From a virus, in the IMG/VR virus record IMGVR_UViG_3300035698_007284, positions 1 to 54,229 of that record: DNA of 54,229 nt; one strand, given 5' to 3'. The position numbers and the translations under genes are program-made. The notes below the pieces were generated by a model. It saw only the letters and a list, made by a program, of their open reading frames with translations, was not told the origin of the DNA and made no database searches. Positions 1 through 8,072 of the stretch are shown here, in pieces (within the stretch, counting starts at the first letter, position 1; every line of letters starts with the position of its first letter).

Positions 1-5
1 AACAT
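1..5 (-). CDS. Start of a leftward gene, cut by the window edge
   Basis: On the minus strand an ATG lies at 5-3. It is preceded by an AGGAGG ribosome site at 10-15, the same spacing seen for other genes here (for example the gene starting at 2472). Only ATGTT is visible, so the product is unknown. Confidence 0.5.
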
Positions 6-64
6 CTTTCCTCCTACGTTTTTTTATACTAGATCTATCCGGGGTTTAGAATCTTGGTATCAAA

Positions 65-76
65 TGATCACCTCCT
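65..76 (-). promoter_or_regulatory. Extended Shine-Dalgarno site without a visible gene
   Basis: On the minus strand this reads AGGAGGTGATCA, the full complement of the bacterial 16S rRNA 3' end. No useful reading frame follows: the nearest starts give only three to six codons. It is either a relic, a leader micro-ORF for the gene starting at position 5, or a ribosome-binding decoy. The remaining bases of 6-88 show nothing else. Confidence 0.4.
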
Positions 77-88
77 ATTATTGGAAAC

Positions 89-526
89 TTAATCCCCATA
101 CTTTGACTTTTCTAGATCTTCAATCTTTTTTAGTAGATCCTCCATTTGTCCTTTCATCTCATCATAGTCATTCTGCATCTGTTGGGTGCCATTGATTATC
201 TTCTCTATATCTTTTCGAAAGATTTTAGAACTGGTGTAAAGAAGATCTTGCTGTGCCCGGAATACACTGGGCATTGATATTCTCCACTCTACTAGTATAC
301 CAAAGGCTGCTATTGCACCTACTAGTATTAATAAGAAGATATAATAAGGAATTACAAATCCTAGATAATGGTCCATAATCTCCTGTCCAGCGACCTTATA
401 CCAGGTCGAAGTCATTAGAAGGAAAGTTAGACCATTAACATAGACTGCTATATGGGTCCAAGTAATTTTTGCTTTACCCCATAAGGTTAAACCACTAACT
501 ACTAAGGATCTAGGTTTTTTCTCCAT
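89..526 (-). CDS. Membrane protein with C-terminal coiled coil
   Basis: 145 residues, no recognised family. Two hydrophobic helices lie at about 25-42 and 56-80. They are followed by a charged heptad-like segment at about 100-141, rich in K, E, D and L, that should form a coiled coil, probably in the cytoplasm. The start has a GAGGGG site. The layout (two helices plus a coiled coil) resembles small phage membrane proteins such as holin or spanin partners, but nothing specific supports that. Confidence 0.7.
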   Translation of the reverse strand: MEKKPRSLVVSGLTLWGKAKITWTHIAVYVNGLTFLLMTSTWYKVAGQEIMDHYLGFVIPYYIFLLILVGAIAAFGILVEWRISMPSVFRAQQDLLYTSSKIFRKDIEKIINGTQQMQNDYDEMKGQMEDLLKKIEDLEKSKYGD

Positions 527-555
527 CTTACCCCTCTAAGCGCCCCTCTTAGTAG

Positions 556-864
556 TTACCAGCCTCTGTTCTTATTGGCGTTGTCAGCTATCATCATAGC
601 AAAATTAGCAATGTCAGCACATTCCTTTATTATCTCTGGAATGTTAGGTTTCTCTGTAACAAATTCTGTTCCACAGCATTCACAGACGTGACTGATATGG
701 TCTCTAAGCTCCTCAGTTTCCTGTGCCAGCCTTTCATAAAGGAAGGTTTGGTTTTTATGCTTCCAATGGCCCTGAAGGTCATCCCCCTCTTTATACTTAT
801 TTAACTCTAAGACCTTCTCCATCTCTCCAGAAAACCATGAAACCTCATCTCTAACCTTTTCCAT
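556..864 (-). CDS. MazG-like NTP pyrophosphohydrolase
   Basis: 102 residues, mostly helical. Two metal-binding motifs of the all-alpha MazG/dUTPase superfamily are visible: QETEEL near residue 49 (ExxE) and KECADIAN near residue 80 (ExxD), at family spacing. Between them is an insert with C-x-C-C. Such enzymes hydrolyse (d)NTPs to monophosphates and pyrophosphate and are common in phages for clearing non-canonical nucleotides. It is one of three MazG-type genes here (see 14838 and 27919). The family call is good; the substrate is unknown. Confidence 0.65.
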   Translation of the reverse strand: MEKVRDEVSWFSGEMEKVLELNKYKEGDDLQGHWKHKNQTFLYERLAQETEELRDHISHVCECCGTEFVTEKPNIPEIIKECADIANFAMMIADNANKNRGW

Positions 865-1214
865 CTATCAACTCCTTCTAATATATTTAAGTCGCCATAA
901 AACCAAAGGAAATATGCCAACGACTTCTCTTCAAACTCCGATAGGAAATCAGCCATATCCTCTTGGTATTCTAATTCTAATTTACTACCTGGAGATCTCC
1001 ACCATGCTTTAGGGATACCTACTCCTTCTAGAAAACTAGGAGTAGTCCAAATATTGTGACCCTCATGGGTAGCAAGAAAGTACTCTACTGCTCCCTCTGG
1101 GTAGGTCATCTTATACCACTCTATCTGGCCTGGTAAATAGTCAGAGAATTTTAGGAAATCATCATCTCTGTTATTTTTAATGAACCTTTTGAGCTTTCCT
1201 AGGTTTGCCTTCAT
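807..1214 (-). CDS. Hypothetical aromatic-rich protein
   Basis: 135 residues from the chosen ATG at 1214, which follows GAGGA at good spacing. A longer start at 1241 would overlap the upstream gene more. The C-terminus overlaps the MazG-like gene by 58 bases in another frame. The protein is rich in W, Y and F and acidic in its second half, with no signal peptide or membrane segment. Not recognised. Confidence 0.6.
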   Translation of the reverse strand: MKANLGKLKRFIKNNRDDDFLKFSDYLPGQIEWYKMTYPEGAVEYFLATHEGHNIWTTPSFLEGVGIPKAWWRSPGSKLELEYQEDMADFLSEFEEKSLAYFLWFYGDLNILEGVDRWKRLEMRFHGFLERWRRS

Positions 1215-1404
1215 AACATGAGTCCTCATTAAAAGTTGCACACCAAGCAGAGCGAGTTAAAAGTGTTGGGTATTCATGTCCATCTATTGGATCTGCCTGC
1301 ATCTGGGTTTCTGTAATTAATTGAGGAGGTCTTAGCCTGCAAAGTCCAACATCAGAGCCTTCAGTCATAGGGTCCCAACATTCGCAATCACAGCAGTTAA
1401 TCAC
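1177..1404 (-). CDS. Small cysteine-rich protein, metal-binding type
   Basis: 75 residues. Cysteines are arranged as CCDCxCWDP near the start, GLCRLRPP in the middle and a WCATF segment near residue 54. This CxxC-x-W / CRxxPP / WC-x-F pattern is a widespread small phage and bacterial protein type, presumed to bind zinc or iron. Function unknown. Its stop abuts the downstream gene, and the next gene upstream ends one base away, so it sits inside a tight operon. Confidence 0.65.
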   Translation of the reverse strand: MINCCDCECWDPMTEGSDVGLCRLRPPQLITETQMQADPIDGHEYPTLLTRSAWCATFNEDSCYEGKPRKAQKVH

Positions 1405-2472
1405 TTAACCTTCCTCCTCTACAGACCAAGTACCACCACCTGTAGTTGTAACTGCTACTGTGCCATCTATGTCAGTACCATAAATTTCTGCACCTACTGA
1501 ATTCCAATTATCAACTGCCTCTTGATGTGGATGCCCATAGGAATTACCAGTACCTGCTGAATACACTATTACGTCAGGCCAAAGTTCGTCTATGAAGTCT
1601 TCAGTTGACGCAGTTTTAGATCCATGATGCCCAGCTTTTAGAACATCAACATGATCTACTAGATCTGAATCAAGAATATCTTCTTCAGCTCCCTCTTCGG
1701 CATCACCTGTAAAGAGGAAAGTTACGCCTTCATGCACAAGTAGTATAGATACAGAGTCTTCATTATAGTCACTAGTTAACCCATTAGGATGAACTACCAT
1801 AAAGTTTAAATGGCCTACTGTAATACTATTTCCTCTGCTTAGTACATCAGTAGTACAACCTTCATCTACAACTGCATCCATCCAGTCAACGTAGGTAGCA
1901 GTAGTTTTAGTAGCACCATTATGGCCTACACGGAGTACTTCAAACTCATCTAGTATATCAGTTAGTCCCTGAATATGGTCTGCATCTGGATGTGTTGCAA
2001 GCATATAATCTATAGGACCATCTATTAAACCTGAAGATTTAAGGTAATCATAGGCATCTGCTCCATACTTACCACCATCAATTACTATTTCAATCTCTCC
2101 TGAATCAATTAGAGTGCAGTCACCCTGGCCTACATCTATATAGTAAACAGTTAAAGGTACTCCTGAAGGCACAATTGGTTCTGGAACTGTAGGAGTAGGT
2201 GTAATAATCTCTGTAGGAGGAGTAGAAGAAGTAGGAGGCGTAGGGGGTGTTGGAGGAGTAGGTGGTGTTTCAGTAGTAGCTGGAGTGTCTGGTGTGTCTG
2301 GGGTATCAGGAGTATCTGGAGTATCAGGAGTATCAGGTGTTTCAACCTCTACTACTGTTGGCTCTGGAGTACCATCGATTTTGTCTGCCCCCTTTTCTAT
2401 CCAGTCAGTTTGAGTATAGACAACTATAAAGATTATTGCTATTACAGTTATCAATCCTATAAATCTTAACAT
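1405..2472 (-). CDS. Exported ComEC/Rec2-type metallo-beta-lactamase
   Basis: 355 residues. An N-terminal membrane anchor (about 4-20) is followed by a disordered linker (about 35-100) of repeated TPD and PPT triplets. The catalytic domain occupies about 106-350. It shows VGQGDC, the metal motif THPDADH (160-166), TGDAE (D257) and GHHGSK (281-286), the set found in the C-terminal ComEC/Rec2 MBL domain, a nuclease or phosphodiesterase-like fold. The anchor and linker would place the enzyme outside the membrane, in the cell wall space. The start has AGGAGG. Possible roles are processing of extracellular nucleic acid or cell-wall phosphodiesters; the substrate is unknown. Confidence 0.85.
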   Translation of the reverse strand: MLRFIGLITVIAIIFIVVYTQTDWIEKGADKIDGTPEPTVVEVETPDTPDTPDTPDTPDTPDTPATTETPPTPPTPPTPPTSSTPPTEIITPTPTVPEPIVPSGVPLTVYYIDVGQGDCTLIDSGEIEIVIDGGKYGADAYDYLKSSGLIDGPIDYMLATHPDADHIQGLTDILDEFEVLRVGHNGATKTTATYVDWMDAVVDEGCTTDVLSRGNSITVGHLNFMVVHPNGLTSDYNEDSVSILLVHEGVTFLFTGDAEEGAEEDILDSDLVDHVDVLKAGHHGSKTASTEDFIDELWPDVIVYSAGTGNSYGHPHQEAVDNWNSVGAEIYGTDIDGTVAVTTTGGGTWSVEEEG

Positions 2473-2489
2473 CTTTCCTCCTAACTAAT

Positions 2490-2795
2490 TTACCTTTTAC
2501 AGACAAAAAGTTTCTTAACTTCAGTTTCGAGCCTTTTTCCTAATAGATCCTTAGCCACTTCAAGTTCATAGTGAGACTGCAGGTTTACCCACATGTCTGG
2601 AGTTGTATTAAAGTAGCGGCCTAAGCGGAGTGCAGTATCTGCAGATATACCCCTTTTCTCATTTACAATACTGTTAATCCTAGGAGCAGGGACACTTATA
2701 TCCTTAGCTAGTCGATATGAGGTTAAACCCCTAGGTTTCATGAACTCCTCACGGAGCACTTCCCCAGGATGAATAGGATTCATTTTATTTGCCAT
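2490..2795 (-). CDS. higA: HigA-family XRE antitoxin-like regulator
   Basis: 101 residues. The N-terminal HPGEVLREEFM segment, the helix-turn-helix around residues 25-60 with ISADTALRLGRYF, and TPDMWVNLQ are hallmarks of HigA/VapI antitoxins. These normally sit beside a HigB RNase toxin. No HigB-like gene is visible on either side, so it is probably a stand-alone repressor, or an antidote to a host toxin. Its promoter region is the 36-bp repeat array just upstream, which it could bind (inference). The start follows a GAGG site. Confidence 0.85.
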   Translation of the reverse strand: MANKMNPIHPGEVLREEFMKPRGLTSYRLAKDISVPAPRINSIVNEKRGISADTALRLGRYFNTTPDMWVNLQSHYELEVAKDLLGKRLETEVKKLFVCKR

Positions 2796-2808
2796 GATTT
2801 TACCTCAT

Positions 2809-3383
2809 TAGTTCGCTTGTGTAACTTGGTGTTCTCTCCAGTCTTGACTCGTTCTTTTCATTTGGAGTACTTACGTATAATGACTCGCTCTATTGGGCTG
2901 GTTTACTTATCACCCATGACTCGTTCGCTGTCTGTGGTTTACTTATCACCCATGACTCGTTCGCTGTCTGTGGTTTACTTAACAATAGTGACTCGTTCGC
3001 TGTCTGTGGTTTACTTAACAATAGTGACTCGTTTCTGATTATTGGTTACCTCGCAGGCTCTGACTCGTTCCACTGATTAGGTTTTCTTATCTTCATTGAC
3101 TCGTTCTATTTATTTGGAGTACTTACGTATAATGACTCGCTCTTGAACGCTGGGTTACTAGCATGACATGACTCACTTTCTCTGCTTGGTATTCTTAATC
3201 CCACTGGTTCGCTTCCACACTTAGGTTTTCTCATCTTTATTGACTCGCTTTCATTTTGTGGTTTTCTTTTCCAATTATGACTCGTTCGTTAATTATGGAT
3301 TACTTAACGGGGATGACTCGTTTTCATATTTAGGTTTTCTCATCCTTATTAACTCGTTTGAGATATGGGGCTACTATAGAGTG
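2809..3383. repeat. 36-bp tandem repeat array, about 16 units
   Basis: Units begin at 2809, 2845, 2881, 2917, 2953, 2989, 3025, 3061, 3097, 3133, 3169, 3205, 3241, 3278, 3314 and 3350. The period is 36 bp except one of 37. Each unit has two conserved blocks, TGACTCGTTC and TGG-TTACTTA, separated by about 8 variable bases on each side. Units 2953 and 2989 are identical, and 2845 and 3097 share most of their sequence. The outer units are more degenerate. The array fills the gap upstream of the HigA-like gene and runs into the 3' end of the next gene (3330-3551). It could be iterons, operators or a partition site. Confidence 0.9.
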
Positions 3384-3551
3384 TGACTTCCTTTCCTTTA
3401 ATCTTATTAGTAATTCCTGGGCAAGTGCTCTACTATTATAGTCATACTGACCCCAGACGTGTTTATGTAGTATAGACTCAATTACAAGAGTTAATTCATC
3501 CTCAGAGGGTAGGGGATAAAGTTTCCCCACGTCCAGTACTTTTACCATCAT
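3330..3551 (-). CDS. Hypothetical protein abutting the repeat array
   Basis: 73 residues, not recognised. The first 50 residues look globular (LVIESILHKHVWGQYDYN). The last 15-20 codons are encoded by the final degenerate repeat units, which suggests that the array has grown into the gene or the gene extended into the array. The start codon overlaps the upstream stop (ATGA). Confidence 0.55.
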   Translation of the reverse strand: MMVKVLDVGKLYPLPSEDELTLVIESILHKHVWGQYDYNSRALAQELLIRLKERKSHSIVAPYLKRVNKDEKT

Positions 3552-3931
3552 CTAGTTTCCCCTTTAATCCTTAGGGGAGTGATTGGAGTACCAGTTAAGG
3601 ATCCAGAAAGGCTTAGGGTTTTACCCCTACATTCTGATTGCCCTATTTCATATCCTTTAACCCAACCTTCTATATACTGCTGTTCCAGTTCATTGTATCT
3701 ATTACTAGGTTTACCTTCTGGATAAAATCCAAATTCAGAACAATCTATGTAATCACAGATATTACTTCCTGGAGTAGGTATAATAAAAGATTCTATGCAC
3801 CCTCCATGGTCAGCACAGGGTGGCCTGAATTCTTTTTCACAGGTATCATCTTTATCTGACCGTTCTATTACTACTATCACTATAAGTAACCCCATTATCA
3901 GTATAGCTGTAATTACATCTGATGCTCTCAT
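3548..3931 (-). CDS. Membrane-anchored cysteine-rich protein
   Basis: 127 residues. One hydrophobic helix lies at about 6-23. After it comes a segment with six cysteines (residues about 31-65), then an acidic and aromatic region. The anchor plus cysteines suggest an exported, disulfide-containing protein. Family not recognised. Confidence 0.6.
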   Translation of the reverse strand: MRASDVITAILIMGLLIVIVVIERSDKDDTCEKEFRPPCADHGGCIESFIIPTPGSNICDYIDCSEFGFYPEGKPSNRYNELEQQYIEGWVKGYEIGQSECRGKTLSLSGSLTGTPITPLRIKGETR

Positions 3932-3935
3932 TCTA

Positions 3936-4229
3936 CTACCTCTGCAAAGTTAATCTTCTACAGTTGTTCAGATTTTCTTCAAAGTAGGGTATAGATAAAA
4001 GTTCACTTTTTACAAAAGTTCTATCCTTATCTGTTATACCCACCTCAAATTTAGTTAGGTCACAGCAGAACTTATTTCTTAGAGTTACTAAATCCAGTTG
4101 TCTGTAAAACTCTAAGTTACAGAAACACTTTTCACACTTGGGGCAGATCGTCAGGGTGCAACTCGGACAGTTCTTGGCTTGGGTCATTACCATTGTCGTC
4201 CCGCAGTAATAACATATCACTTCCTTCAT
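3936..4229 (-). CDS. Zinc-finger protein
   Basis: 97 residues from the ATG at 4229. The first 40 residues hold four paired cysteines (CYYC, CPSC, CPKC, CFC) typical of double zinc ribbons. The rest is helical with further cysteines. The frame is open upstream to 4376, but the open part lies inside the preceding gene, and the zinc cluster starts right at this ATG. There is no good ribosome site, so translation may be coupled to the upstream gene. Start uncertain. Confidence 0.5.
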   Translation of the reverse strand: MKEVICYYCGTTMVMTQAKNCPSCTLTICPKCEKCFCNLEFYRQLDLVTLRNKFCCDLTKFEVGITDKDRTFVKSELLSIPYFEENLNNCRRLTLQR

Positions 4230-4896
4230 ATTTGGCTTCAGTGTCATTCCCCAACATGGATTCCCCCTCCAGTTGTAGTTCAATTTCTGGCTCTCCTTGC
4301 TGATCTGAGTCTTCTGGCTCTCCCGCCTCTTCAGCAGTATGTCCTCTGATTTGATGTAACTTCTCATCTGCCTCACTCTGAATTATTGCTTTATAGTAAG
4401 TCTTACTTACTAACTGGGTTAGGTCCTCAATACCTGAAGAGTACCAGTCCTTAATTAGTCCTACTATACTTGAGTAGGAGTCAAGGTATAATTCGGATAC
4501 TCTCCAGTCACCTTGTATTATTGAACTTAATGCTGCACCAGTATAATATCTTTTTAATTGGGGAGTCTCTAGGATAACCTGAAAGTTTGCCTGATACAGG
4601 ACTGCCTCTGATTGAGCTGATATTAGATCCCTTAATTTTCTCTTTTGAAGATCTTCCCTGGTCCCTACTAAAATCTTCATACTAATCCAGTCATCTACTA
4701 ACTTTTGGCAAACAAGATCTATCTGCTGGGTCTCTCGCCAAATTTTAAGTAGATTTATTTCAACTGTATAGGCTCTAAAGTCCTTAAAGGTTGTTCTTCC
4801 CTGAGCAACTTCCCAAGTTAGATTCTCTGCTTTATCATTCCACCAAAGGATTGTGGTCATCTTTGTTTTTGGTAAATAAGTTATTTCCTTTGACAT
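4132..4896 (-). CDS. Hypothetical helical protein with acidic tail
   Basis: 254 residues. Residues 1-170 are mixed helical with many W, Y and charged residues. Residues about 175-254 are strongly acidic and low in complexity (E, D, Q, G). Acidic tails of this sort occur on DNA mimics, scaffolds and SSB-interacting proteins. No family recognised. The start shares one base with the upstream stop (TAATG). Confidence 0.65.
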   Translation of the reverse strand: MSKEITYLPKTKMTTILWWNDKAENLTWEVAQGRTTFKDFRAYTVEINLLKIWRETQQIDLVCQKLVDDWISMKILVGTREDLQKRKLRDLISAQSEAVLYQANFQVILETPQLKRYYTGAALSSIIQGDWRVSELYLDSYSSIVGLIKDWYSSGIEDLTQLVSKTYYKAIIQSEADEKLHQIRGHTAEEAGEPEDSDQQGEPEIELQLEGESMLGNDTEAKYEGSDMLLLRDDNGNDPSQELSELHPDDLPQV

Positions 4897-5315
4897 TAAT
4901 CTTCCTCATCTTCCTTTTTCTCGGGGTTAAGTATCTCTAATAATGCCTGAAAGTCATCTGGACTGAAGAAGTAAAAGGCTGGTGTTCCATCTCTTTTATA
5001 GCCTACGCCTGCATGGCCAACTATCCATGATGAAAGTCCCATAAAGGCAGATCTTTTTGCACCTTCTACTAAGGTTTCAGTTGTTCTTGATTTCATGGAT
5101 CTATCAGACCCTTCCTCAGCCTTACCCTTTTTACTCTTTTTGGGAGAATCTGCTTGGGCTATGTAATAAGGACATTTAGTTTCCCACATGGCAGGTTCAT
5201 GAATCATACAGTACTCTTGGGACTTCTGGGGATAACCACATACCCAGGTACCTTTAGCTGGGTTTGGATTAAACTCTCCTAAATTAGGACAAGTTCCCGA
5301 TTCTCTCTTGGCCAC
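4896..5315 (-). CDS. Cysteine-rich N-terminal, basic-linker protein
   Basis: 139 residues. The first 50 residues contain four well-spaced cysteines (C9, C26, C36, C48) that could bind a metal. A lysine- and serine-rich linker (about 55-78) and a small globular C-terminal part ending in an acidic run follow. Not recognised. Confidence 0.6.
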   Translation of the reverse strand: MAKRESGTCPNLGEFNPNPAKGTWVCGYPQKSQEYCMIHEPAMWETKCPYYIAQADSPKKSKKGKAEEGSDRSMKSRTTETLVEGAKRSAFMGLSSWIVGHAGVGYKRDGTPAFYFFSPDDFQALLEILNPEKKEDEED

Positions 5316-5328
5316 ATTTACCTCCTTG

Positions 5329-5694
5329 TTAGAATAGTGTTATTATTACAGCAATCACGTTCCAGATACATACAAGACCCATGCCTACTGTACATAAGAA
5401 AAGAATATTCCACTGATTGAACTTTGTAAGGATGCCTAAAACAGCAAAAGTTAGTACAAACTTATATAGGAAAAGACTTAATGGATCATCAACAAACTTT
5501 CCTATTATAGGATTACCTTCACTTACCTCTGCTAGGTTAATACTAGTTACGGTTAACATGAAATCTATTAAGTTAAAGGCTATCCAGGCCCATATTACTG
5601 CCTTCTTTGACTCTGGAGTTCTTACGAACACACTCTCTTTGATTCTGATAAGAGTTCCCTTTTCTTTTTTCCCCCCAACTCCGTCAGTCTCCAT
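5329..5694 (-). CDS. DUF5658-like membrane protein
   Basis: 121 residues with three predicted helices (about 30-50, 72-90, 97-119). The segment with NLIDFMLT, the GNPIIGKF loop and the following YKF helix matches the DUF5658 layout, a family of small multi-helix membrane proteins of unknown function. The start overlaps the end of the upstream winged-helix gene by 73 bases. A later start is possible, but a GGGTGG site supports this one. Confidence 0.6.
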   Translation of the reverse strand: METDGVGGKKEKGTLIRIKESVFVRTPESKKAVIWAWIAFNLIDFMLTVTSINLAEVSEGNPIIGKFVDDPLSLFLYKFVLTFAVLGILTKFNQWNILFLCTVGMGLVCIWNVIAVIITLF

Positions 5695-5894
5695 TTAGTA
5701 CCCACCCTTGTAGTTAATTCCTCTTGTGGAATGTATCTCTCTACTATCCCTGTATATTCTAGTCTCCCCAGAGATGCTCTTACTGTACTTTCTCTATGGC
5801 CGCCTCTGGCCCCAATTAACCTTATAGTCCAAGGATAGTCAGTACTCATTATTAAGATTACATAATCATCAATACTCTTTCTTCCAGGCGTCAT
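5622..5894 (-). CDS. Winged-helix DNA-binding protein
   Basis: 90 residues. The pattern SIDDYVILIM, then a recognition-helix-like RESTVRASLGRLEYTGIV, then a beta wing with TKWRLTELG, is a typical winged helix-turn-helix. It is probably a transcriptional regulator in the left operon. It overlaps the helicase start by 4 bases and the following membrane gene by 73 bases. Confidence 0.6.
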   Translation of the reverse strand: MTPGRKSIDDYVILIMSTDYPWTIRLIGARGGHRESTVRASLGRLEYTGIVERYIPQEELTTRVGTKWRLTELGGKKKRELLSESKRVCS

Positions 5895-7330
5895 ACTGTT
5901 ACTCTACCTCTTATTATTTCTTCAAGTTTAGACTCTCTACGCATATCCTCGACAACTTCCTGCATAATGTTCTGGTCCCCAAGATACTCTTGAGATAATT
6001 TTTTCTTCCCCTCAAGTATCCTATCCAATGAGGCATCTATTGACTTATCATTTATGGGAAGTATTATCTGGACACCACTCTTTTGAGTTATTCTATGGAG
6101 TCTATCCTCTGCTTGACTATTAAGAGCAGGGTTCCACCATCTGTCAGTAAAAAGGCAATTTGAGGCAGCTGTTAAAGTAACACCCTCTCCTAGTGTCTGA
6201 ATAGTGCCTACAATCAACTTAATGCTTGGATCTGTTTGAAATCTCTGAGCTATAGCGATTCTTTTCTCTGCTGGGACTGTTCCATCTATTGTTACATACT
6301 CTATATCTGTTTTTGCAAGATCTCTTTTTAGTAGTTCTATATACTCTTGGAAACAAGTAAAAACTACTAACTTTTCATCACCCAGTGAATCTAGAACCTC
6401 AAAGAGAAACTCTGTCTTACTACTAGGTGCTGTACTACCCAATATTCTGGGATCTAAGTTAAGTTGCCTTAGTCTAGTTAACTGTGCAAGGACTGATGGG
6501 GCCCAAAGAGGTTCTCCATAATCTAACAATATCTGTAAGTCGTTCTTCATACCATCATAAAGTTCTCTTTGGTCATCGTCCATTTCAAGTATTGCCCTTC
6601 TATAGTACTTATCTGGTAGGAAAGGTAATACCTCTTTCTTAGTTCGTCTTACAGTATATCTTTCAGTTTTCTTCCTAAGTTCATCTATATTCTTAGTCCC
6701 AAATACTTTAATAGTATTTCTCTTCTTATAGTACCAAGTGTACTGGTCATAGAACCGCATCCTTTCGTCTGGATGAAATTCCTTAGGGTTAACTATACAT
6801 AGTAGAGTGTATAGGTCTCCTGGATTATTTACAATAGGACTGCCTGACAATAAAAGTTTTTTAGTATTGGACCTAGTTGCAAAAAAGTCCATTATACCTT
6901 TAGTCATCTTTGTTTTAGGATTTCTTATCTTGTGGGCTTCATCTAGTATTATGAGGCCAAATGGATAAAGTTTAAGCACATCTAAGTGCCTCTTAGTTCT
7001 GAAAGATTCATAGTTTATTATAAAGAAAGGAGACCTATTTCCAGTAAACATATCCTCGAAAAGTGTCTCAAGTCTTCTGTACGAACCTTTCCTTGCTACT
7101 GAAGGTTCTATCCCACACCAATCCTTTATCTGTCTGGCCCATTCAAGTTGAAGTGTTTTTGGACAAACTATTAAAGTTTTTCCAGGCCACTTACCAAACT
7201 CATGTACTCCCAGGGCAGTTGGTGTTTTACCAGTTCCCATCTCACTTAGTACTAGAAAGGACTCATTAGAGTCTAACATCCTATAGACATCTTCTTTCTG
7301 GTATTCAAATAAATCTTCTGGTAAATCCAT
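5891..7330 (-). CDS. SNF2-family DEAD/H-box helicase
   Basis: 479 residues, both RecA-like lobes present. Walker A is EMGTGKT (30-36), motif II is DEAH (130-133), motif III is SGSP near 163, motif V lies around the GTIQTLGEGV segment, and motif VI is QAEDRLHRITQ. The compact length and the RW-NP-QAEDR-HR-Q signature are those of phage SNF2/RapA-like ATPases. It translocates on double-stranded DNA and probably helps replication, recombination or removal of bound host proteins. It is the largest gene of the left operon. Confidence 0.93.
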   Translation of the reverse strand: MDLPEDLFEYQKEDVYRMLDSNESFLVLSEMGTGKTPTALGVHEFGKWPGKTLIVCPKTLQLEWARQIKDWCGIEPSVARKGSYRRLETLFEDMFTGNRSPFFIINYESFRTKRHLDVLKLYPFGLIILDEAHKIRNPKTKMTKGIMDFFATRSNTKKLLLSGSPIVNNPGDLYTLLCIVNPKEFHPDERMRFYDQYTWYYKKRNTIKVFGTKNIDELRKKTERYTVRRTKKEVLPFLPDKYYRRAILEMDDDQRELYDGMKNDLQILLDYGEPLWAPSVLAQLTRLRQLNLDPRILGSTAPSSKTEFLFEVLDSLGDEKLVVFTCFQEYIELLKRDLAKTDIEYVTIDGTVPAEKRIAIAQRFQTDPSIKLIVGTIQTLGEGVTLTAASNCLFTDRWWNPALNSQAEDRLHRITQKSGVQIILPINDKSIDASLDRILEGKKKLSQEYLGDQNIMQEVVEDMRRESKLEEIIRGRVTV

Positions 7331-7338
7331 ATTTATCC

Positions 7339-7617
7339 TCAGATACTTAAGTTGGTAGAAGCAGGAGTTGCCTCTCTTAACTCTGCTTCCTTTATGGATA
7401 AGAAATAAGGTTTGTTAAGCGAATTAACACAGTGGGCACTTGCTATACCACAAGGTATAGAATCTTTAGGATTCCATCTACCACACTGATGACAAGACTT
7501 CTTTGATAAGGATCCCCATCCCGGTACATCATCCGCTGTATCTTCTGTGTCCCCTACTATTACTCTGTTATACCATTTCCTAAATTCAGGGGACTGCTGA
7601 TTATACTTCTCCGCCAT
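7339..7617 (-). CDS. Small cysteine-containing protein
   Basis: 92 residues. Cysteines are arranged CHQCG, then IPCG, then AHC, within residues about 42-63, plausibly a zinc site. Its start overlaps the end of the preceding gene by 17 bases. Not recognised. Confidence 0.55.
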   Translation of the reverse strand: MAEKYNQQSPEFRKWYNRVIVGDTEDTADDVPGWGSLSKKSCHQCGRWNPKDSIPCGIASAHCVNSLNKPYFLSIKEAELREATPASTNLSI

Positions 7618-7954
7618 TATTTTCTCCTTCCAGTGTTTCTAGAAAATCTTCTAATGTCTTACTAGGATTGTCCTCTAACCATTTTTCTGCCTGTCTCATA
7701 AGTTTTTCGTTGTTATTCCTAGTTTTCCAATTCTCCTGACCCTTATCGCTAAAATACCATTTCTGTTTAGACATCTTGCCTTTTTCAGATTTTCGGTATT
7801 TACTTTGGGACGTTTGGAATTTAGGCGTTTTACGGTACTTCTTCTGGGACTCTTGAAACTTCTCTGTTTTCTGGTAGGTCTCTCTAGCTGCATCTATTTT
7901 ATCAGCACTACCAGGATCCATTGAAGGTCTCCCCTCTTTGGAGTCATCAATCAT
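7601..7954 (-). CDS. First gene of left operon; short KYRKS-type repeat protein
   Basis: 117 residues from the ATG at 7954, which follows AGGAGG with 8 bases spacing. The longer frame to 7984 lacks a site. The middle has repeats of about 10-12 residues of the form K-F-Q-x-S-Q-x-K-Y-R-K, continuing as YRKSEKGK. Such K-Y-x-x-S-x-K-G repeats are seen in several phage and plastid proteins and suggest nucleic-acid contact. The C-terminus is acidic. As the promoter-proximal gene it is probably made early. Confidence 0.65.
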   Translation of the reverse strand: MIDDSKEGRPSMDPGSADKIDAARETYQKTEKFQESQKKYRKTPKFQTSQSKYRKSEKGKMSKQKWYFSDKGQENWKTRNNNEKLMRQAEKWLEDNPSKTLEDFLETLEGENNGGEV

Positions 7955-7985
7955 TAAGAACTCCCTCCTAAAAAGTAGTATCACT

Positions 7986-8020
7986 CTATTCAGTATTCAT
8001 CCTACATTTCTAGACCTCCT
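7986..8020 (-). promoter_or_regulatory. Leader with ideal ribosome site, AUG-stop and 4-codon ORF
   Basis: In the leftward transcript, AGGAGG (8020-8015) is followed after 7 bases by AUG at 8007 and at once by UAG (8004-8002). A second ATG at 8000 encodes M-N-T-E and stops at 7986. The real first gene has its own AGGAGG and starts at 7954. A start-stop unit with a perfect site could hold ribosomes or control the message; that role is inference. Confidence 0.5.
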
Positions 8021-8072
8021 AAATTTTTCACGTTACACGCATTATTATAAGGTGAAGTTCTTTTGTACTTAT

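Noticed and set aside
2151-2345. Leucine-rich minus-strand ORF
   Set aside because: A shadow frame of the TPD/PPT repeats in the metallo-beta-lactamase linker.
2769-3038. Plus-strand reading frame coding a 12-residue repeat (LSVVYL, TRS)
   Set aside because: It exists only because the 36-bp DNA repeat is a multiple of three. It begins inside the antitoxin gene, has no ribosome site and stops in the middle of the array.
2809-3383. CRISPR array
   Set aside because: Units have two short conserved blocks and 8-bp variable parts with no spacer-length segments and no cas genes nearby.
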